This document shows positions 57,481-64,000 of a stretch of DNA of 64,000 bases, one piece after another; within the stretch, counting starts at the first letter, position 1; each line of letters starts with the position of its first letter. The translations under genes were made by a program, and so were the position numbers. This stretch comes from Bidens hawaiensis (lineage: Eukaryota > Streptophyta > Magnoliopsida > Asterales > Asteraceae): the NCBI GenBank assembly GCA_021521415.1, contig JAIQDT010000172.1, positions 2,190,501 to 2,254,500 of the forward strand, written 5' to 3'. The notes beneath the pieces were generated by a model, which was not told where the DNA came from, did not search any database, and saw only the letters and a program-made list of their open reading frames with translations.

Positions 57481-57523
<43 letters not shown>
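56986..57523. repeat. AT-rich spacer with a repeat fragment and a TA microsatellite
   Basis: At about 57310, agggctgttaatattacgagacacgaatacacgacacg looks like the end of a hAT-type repeat, but a partner end is not seen. A pure TA run of about 42 bases lies at 57482-57523 and directly abuts the inverted-repeat element that follows. Confidence 0.55.
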
Positions 57524-57526
<3 letters not shown>

Positions 57527-60500
57527 ATCAAATACAATAATCCCTTATCATACAATAGCTACACGAGTTTCTTCACCATTGATTTTCAAAAAACACGCAA
57601 CCGTTTTTGATCATCTGCTCCACTGCTCCATCGATTCCATACGCCTTCACCGTCACCGTCCAATGATTGCATCTACCGTCGCGACCGTCGACGGTACCGT
57701 CGTGAACACCATCTTCCTCGTCACGCCTTTTTCACAGGCCAGTTGATAAAATTGACCAATTAAACTTGAAATTGTTGAACTAATTGATCAATTAAACTTT
57801 GAAATTGGTCCAATTAATCATCAATTTGAAGTTTCAATTAATCAATTTTGAGTTTTGAGTAAACCCAGTTGTAGACGTTTCATTTTTTGTTCATATGATC
57901 GAATCAATGATCAAATTAACGGTCGATTGACGATTTTTTGATGATTATGAGATTATATGAAGTGATTTCAATGTTCAATTTCATGTTTACAGGTGTTTAA
58001 TTTTTTTTTTGTTAGTTTTAGAAGTTTTGAACACCCAGAACTTCTAAACTTTACCAGTTTGAACACACAGAACTTCTTAGAACTTCTAAACTTTATCAGA
58101 ACTTCAATACTTTTTTGAACACCCAAATCTTCTGTAACGATTCCGGCAAATTCAGGTATACCCTAGCCGGATTATACTATTTACGTGTTATTCAATACTG
58201 AATATATGAATTATAATGTGTTTATACGAGTATATAAGATTCACAGTAAGAATTATACTCGAATATACAGCTAGTCGTATTGAAATTACGATTAATCGAT
58301 GAACGGCTATTGAAACCCGAACGAATCGGGAATTACATTATAGACGAAATATATAATGTTTAGTGATGTTTACGAAGTATTAAAGCTTCGGGATAAGTGA
58401 ATTATAGCACAGAAAAATGATTTCGATTTATTAGTACGTCGGTACGATAAACGAAACCTTTAACATCAAACCAAGCAAGAGACGATCGATCAAGCCGAAA
58501 AAGATGCACAATTACCGACAATATGATGTGATAAGTCAATAAATGTCATGGTTTTAGTTTTTAAAGTTTTTAAATCGGTTTTATAATAAATTTTAATTTT
58601 AAGCCGAAAAACGACCGTTTTGGTCTCGTTTTGAGCGAGATTTAACGTTTAACCGAAAAACGAACTGAACCAGATTATCCACAACATTATCCGGATTACA
58701 CAATCCAAATGTGTGGCCAATATTTGAGATGTGGGCCCCACCCCCCACCATGTCTTGGACCGATCGGTCCCCCCCTCCCCACTTTAACATATCATTTTTC
58801 TTTTTTCCACTTTCTAACTCTCCAAATCCTCTCAACACTCTTCAACATCCATCCAAAACCCAAGTTTTTAAGCAAGAACACAAGGTAAAAACCGAGTTGT
58901 AATCGTGTTTATCTTCTTTTCTTGGTTCATTTACAAGGAAATGAGGTTTCAAATGAAAAATGGGTGAAAACCCGAGATGAAACCGATTCTTGCATGATCA
59001 AGTGATGTATACAAGTTATACAAGGGATCTTGGTCCAAGAAAGTAGCTAAAAGAGTCAAAAACGAATTTTTACGGTCAAAATCTTTGTTTTGATGTTTTA
59101 ATCGAAACCATGAAAGTAATGGCTTTATTGTGGGTATAACTTGCTTGGTGTGGTGTTGTTGTGCTTGTAGGTGTTGTATCTAGTGGATAGCAAAGGCTAG
59201 AAACCAAGATCTTTGCGATCTAACGCTAGAAAACACAAGGTAGTTCGGTTTTCGTAAGATTTAGATAATTTGGACAGATTGTGATAGACCTAGAGTTGGG
59301 TCACCAAATTTCACAGAGATGATCTACACATGAAAATATGAGATCTGTGAATTTTTGGTAATTTTTGGATAAAGGATGAATATTTGGTGAATTTAATGCT
59401 CGGTTTTAGCCAAAAATGGTGAAAAATAGCTAAACATCATGAAAAATTCTGGAAAATTTAATATACGCTTTTTATAACATATAAAAGTCACACACAAAAT
59501 TTCAGGTTCATTGGAGAAGTCTAAGTAGGCTTTTCGGTAAAACGAGTTCTAGGGATTTCTAGCTCGGTTTTGGTAAAAATGGCATGAAAAATGAGTTTTT
59601 GGTTCTGGAAAAATTACAGGGAACTATGTGGGTGACAGGGGTCATCCCAGAAAAATTTGGGATTTTTCGAAGGTCGTTTGGTATTTTCGACATATTTGGT
59701 GTTTAAATGACGTTTAAAAATGGTTAAATAAATTTTAGATATAAAAATTAATTCTGGAAAAATTTTATAAAATTCCTTACTGTCAAAATATGGTTTGTAC
59801 GAAATTTCAAGGTCCGAGACTAAACGGATATTTATTTGTGCTAAATGGAACTTAAAAACAAACTTTTAAAGCTTAAAACGAGTAAACCGGCGAAGTTCGC
59901 CTAAGCGAGCTGACTGGTGTTTGAAAACCTTAAAAATGGATGATTTTTATGAAACTAAGTTAATCAAGTAAAAATAAATCATCCGAAAATAATTCGGATG
60001 ATTTGGGTAATTTTACCCGATTTAACCGTTTCCGGTGTATTAAAGGCGGAAACGGGCCCCGCGGCCAGACGGGGTGTCTAACCGAGCTCTAATTTCACCA
60101 CTTTAATGAAAATATCAATAATAACTATTTTCGGGTCGTAGGTGGTCAAACTCATTTTGTTGAAAACATAAAGACGGATAACCGTGTTAGGCACGTAAAA
60201 CGAGAAAACAAATTAACGGTAGTTTTGACTAAAGAACTCTAAGTGATATCACAGTCTAAGTCCTGAAAAGTATTTCGGGGTTAACATTGTCCCCGAATCG
60301 TGTACGGTACTGGGTTAGCAGTGTCCCCAGACGTACCGGTTAACACGAATTTAAGTTATATTGATAGAAATTGTGTAGTAACGATTTGGGGATCGTATTA
60401 CAGATCTGTACCAGTAGCCGTGCACCGTAGTACATCTTTGCTCACAAGAAGGTGAGTTTTCACGAGCCCCTTTTACTGAACTGTTTTAAATATTTTCCCG

Positions 60501-61883
60501 GGGCGGAAAGCATGTTTTTATCAAAGTGTTTAAGTACATGCTGATCGCATGGAAATGAACGTATTTATATAATGTTTATTGTACGGGAATCGTACGGTAA
60601 TGAATTAAGATGGTAATTGTCTGAGTTGCTAACAGTGTAAGGCCCGAAACTGTGTTCTGGGGTAACCGAGTTCCCAGAGGTTATTAAATGTGTTCTAGGG
60701 TAACCGAGTTCCCAGAGGTTATTAAATGTGTTTCTGGGGTAACAGAGTTCCCAGAGGTTATTAAATGTGTTTCTGGGGTAACAGAGTTCCCATAGGTTAT
60801 TGGAAGTATTCTGGGGTAACATAGTTCCTGGAGGATTATCGATATGTTTTGGGATTAACAGAGTTCTCACTTGTGGGCTCAGCATAATTACATCGCTTAT
60901 TTATGATTATTATAATGATTTGTTATGGTTTATTTAAATTAGTGAAACTCACCAACTATTCGTAGTTGACCCGTTTTCTTTACATGTTTTCTAGGTACAC
61001 TCAAATTTGAATGAGTGATATGTGTTCGATGCTGTGTGCTATTTTGTGGAAGTCTAGAGATCTATATTTTGCATTAAATATGTTAATGTATTATCGGTAA
61101 CACTTATGTGATAACGCTTAGATGGTTATGAAACTCAGAACAATGTAATACGTTTAAATTAATGTAGTGGTGTTTTCTTTATAAACAATGCTGTTGATAT
61201 CAGATGTGTCTGTTGCATCCCGTGTACGTTTCCGCTGCGGTTACGGGGTGTTACATCTTCTTTGAATGTATTAGAACATTTAAAGATGTTCTTTTTTGGT
61301 CAGAACGTTTAAAGGTATTCCGTTTTATTTCAGAACGTTTAAACATAATATTTGTACTGAACTTATAAACAACATTATTTAAAAACGTATAAACAGAATG
61401 TATAAACTTTTTGTACTGAACTTTTAAAGTTTAATTGATTATGTTCTGAACGTTTAAACAGAACATATAATATGTTTAAACAGAACGTATAAACAGATCG
61501 TATAAACTTAATGTTAATACGTTCAATGTCAAAACCCATAACTCAAAACTCAAAATTGATCGACGAAAGCTTCAAATTGATGATTAATTGGATCAATTTC
61601 AAGGTTAATTGATCAATTAAGCTCTTCAACAATTTCAATTTCAATTTCAATTGGAAATTGCTTAACTGACCTGTGACCAACGATCGATGGAGGTGACGGA
61701 CGATGGTGGTGCTCATGACAATAGACGATGGTCGCGATGGTGGACTTTGATGGGTATGCGTTAAGTATTTTTAGGTTAATTACAATTATGCCACTAAGCA
61801 GTTTTAATTTCAATTAGAATCGGTGGTGTAGGAAGTCGCGTACCTAATGTACGATAACTGATTATTGTACAGTAACCCACCCC
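57524..61883. mobile_element. Inverted-repeat element A in a TA microsatellite, split by a solo LTR
   Basis: TA runs flank it (57482-57523 and from 61884). The best-conserved arms are about 57733-57870 and the reverse complement of about 61540-61675, alike over about 130 bases (e.g. ccaattaatcatcaatttgaag, gatcaattttgagttttgag). The outer ends are alike but diverged (aggatcaaatacaataatccctt versus the inverse of the end at 61883). Without the nested solo LTR and TSD it is about 1.2 kb. No coding capacity is seen. The arrangement recalls MITEs that use TA microsatellites as targets, such as the rice Micron family; that comparison is from general knowledge. Confidence 0.7.
58133..61255 (+). mobile_element. 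Solo LTR of the Gyp-A family, divergent subfamily
   Basis: 3123 bp, TGTAAC...GTTACA, TSD tcttc at 58128-58132 and 61256-61260. It differs from Gyp-A at many sites. It carries a segment (about 60110-60240, gggtcgtaggtggtcaaactcattttg...) that Gyp-A lacks but the reverse solo LTR at 40744 has. Two of the three hairpins are conserved and the palindrome array is reduced to about six decayed units. It sits in the loop of inverted-repeat element A. Confidence 0.92.
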
Positions 61884-61914
61884 TATATATATGTATATAT
61901 ATATATATATATAT

Positions 61915-62298
61915 GGATGGATCTTGCGAGAAGTGATATTATAGCGAGAAGTGAAGGAATAACCCCATTAATCCCTAATTTCACTCCCTTTCATATGATG
62001 TTACATACATATATGTAGGTTGGTTGTATTTATGTCTTAATTACACATTCAAACCTACCTACGAACATATAAATGTACCAAGCCACATTCAAACCTATGT
62101 ACCTACACACATACAAACATACTTACACATATACAAGCATACGTACACATATACAAACATACGTAACTACACAGATACATATTCACCTACACAACGCACC
62201 TACACATAAAAAAGTGAGTGAAATTAGGAATTAATGGAGTTACACATTCACTTCTCGCACTTCTCGCTGTAAAAAAACTTCTGAAATGATCCAATACC
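61915..62298. mobile_element. Inverted-repeat element B (MITE) between TA microsatellites
   Basis: 384 bp flanked by TA runs (61884-61914 and 62299-62313). Arms of about 75-85 bases are inverted copies: left ggatggatcttgcgagaagtg...cattaatccctaatttcact, right agtgaaattaggaattaatgg...cacttctcgc...gatccaatacc. The centre is an acatacaaacatac-like simple repeat. No coding capacity. Confidence 0.8.
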
Positions 62299-62338
62299 TA
62301 TATATATATATATAATTATAAGTTATCTTAAACCCTAA

Positions 62339-63138
<800 letters not shown>

Positions 63139-64000
63139 TGTGACACGGATATATCTGGGGGGCCATGTATAAGTGATATATATAATAGCAACTAACATAC
63201 TTATATTAAAGCCCTAGTATACACAAAAATATTTAAGCGGAAAGATTTTCGTTTAACGATACGCTGTAATATTAAACACAAACGATAGTACCAAAACAAG
63301 CATTGTACAATCCGTCAAGCCAAATATTTTGGATTTTCACAATAAGCTAATACGTTTTTCTTAACTCAAAAAAATTAAGACGAAAAACACTCGATTTTGC
63401 GTTGTTTACCGAACTCGAGCTAGTTGTTTTAGCCAAAAACCGAACCCACACCTAAACTGGACTTATAATTCATCATAAAGTCATGCAATATAAAAAAATT
63501 GAATTAGGGACCCCACCCCCTAAGTTTTGATCGGAACAGGGGGGGCTCCCCACCTTTTTATCTTCATAAGTAAGCATTCCCAACTCCCAAAATTTAAAAT
63601 ATCATTCAACCACATCTGGTCCAAGGCTCACTCTTCAAAACGGCTCCCCACCTTTTTATCTTCATAAGTAAGCATTCCCAACTCCCAAAATTTAAAATAT
63701 CATTCAACCACATCTGGTCCAAGGCTCACTCTTCAAAACTCAGCAAAGAATTGAGGTAAGAACATGATTTTTTTTTTGTGATTTAAACAAGTTTTAAATG
63801 TAAAAAATTCAAGTTTAATTAAGAAAATTAGTGTTTTAGTGATGGAAAACCCTTCAAACTAGCACAAAAGCATATTTTGATGTTAAAAATGTGTAATAAT
63901 CTGTATCTTAAACTTTTTTGGTGAAAAGGTCGGATTGGACGGTTTAAATCGAGTTTTTACGGATTAAAAACTCGGTTTAGAACCCTAAATGAAACTATAT
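63139..64000 (+). repeat. LTR-like sequence distantly related to Gyp-A, truncated by window end
   Basis: A possible TGTGAC start at 63139 is followed by text matching the order of Gyp-A LTR blocks: gattttcgtttaacgatacg (compare Gyp-A gatttcgatttaatggtacg), accaaaacaagcattg...gtcaagcc, ccgaactcgagc, then a ccccacccc block and a tttttatc/cactc leader-like stretch. Sequence identity is low. The right end lies beyond 64000, so solo LTR and full element cannot be told apart. Confidence 0.4.
63544..63739 (+). repeat. Perfect 98-bp tandem duplication
   Basis: Two units, 63544-63641 and 63642-63739, each starting ggctccccacctttttatc and ending ctcttcaaaac, with no difference that I can see. It covers the pyrimidine-rich, leader-like part of the LTR-like sequence. 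Confidence 0.93.

Noticed and set aside
60565..60885. Minus-strand frame with repeated NNLWELCYPRNTF-like units
   Set aside because: The protein repeat is the LTR palindrome array read in frame; not a gene.
62024..62209. 61-codon Thr/Tyr/His-rich ORF
   Set aside because: Encoded by the acatac-type simple repeat at the centre of inverted-repeat element B.

Overview
The window is nuclear DNA of a flowering plant with a large, repeat-rich genome. Evidence: long Ty3/gypsy and Ty1/copia LTR retrotransposons nested inside one another, plant-type hAT and MITE elements, and a decayed piece of the plastid gene rbcL. The style of the repeats makes me suspect Asteraceae, but nothing here proves it. I find no intact host protein-coding gene, no tRNA or rRNA gene and no CRISPR array.

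Region 1-47,668 is a nest up to four levels deep, and almost every junction can be placed to the base by a target-site duplication (TSD). The oldest layer is a hAT-type transposase pseudogene (TTF zinc finger/DUF4371 type), now in three pieces (1-1663, 14096-14212, 47581-47668). It was split by a young, nearly complete Ty3/gypsy element, here called Gyp-A (1664-14090, TSD aaatt), and by an older Ty3/gypsy element, Gyp-B (14213-47575, TSD agaag). Gyp-B was then hit by a solo LTR of a third family inside pol (22227-23951, TSD gcgtg), a 20.7-kb copia element of SIRE/Maximus type in its 3' LTR (24956-45627, TSD ccgaa), and a 282-bp hAT MITE in the same LTR (46999-47280, TSD gtgttgac). The copia element carries a reverse-strand solo LTR of the Gyp-A family inside its accessory ORF (40744-43301, TSD gtttg).

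Region 47,669-64,000 is non-coding repeat mosaic. It holds AGCT-rich MITE-like repeats, two more Gyp-A-family solo LTRs (49195-52616, TSD acaag; 58133-61255, TSD tcttc), and a GGT-type minisatellite within a MITE-like element. It also holds a degenerate ~97-bp tandem repeat and a candidate MITE. Two inverted-repeat elements, each framed by TA microsatellites (57524-61883 and 61915-62298), are followed by the plastid rbcL fragment (62351-62728). A distantly related LTR-like sequence with a perfect 98-bp tandem duplication runs to the window edge.

Functionally, the only long uninterrupted coding region is the Gyp-A pol (protease, reverse transcriptase, RNase H, integrase, chromodomain-like tail). 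The other TE proteins are broken by stops and frameshifts. Many of the in-frame stops in Gyp-B and the copia element look like C-to-T or G-to-A changes, as expected of long-silenced methylated repeats.
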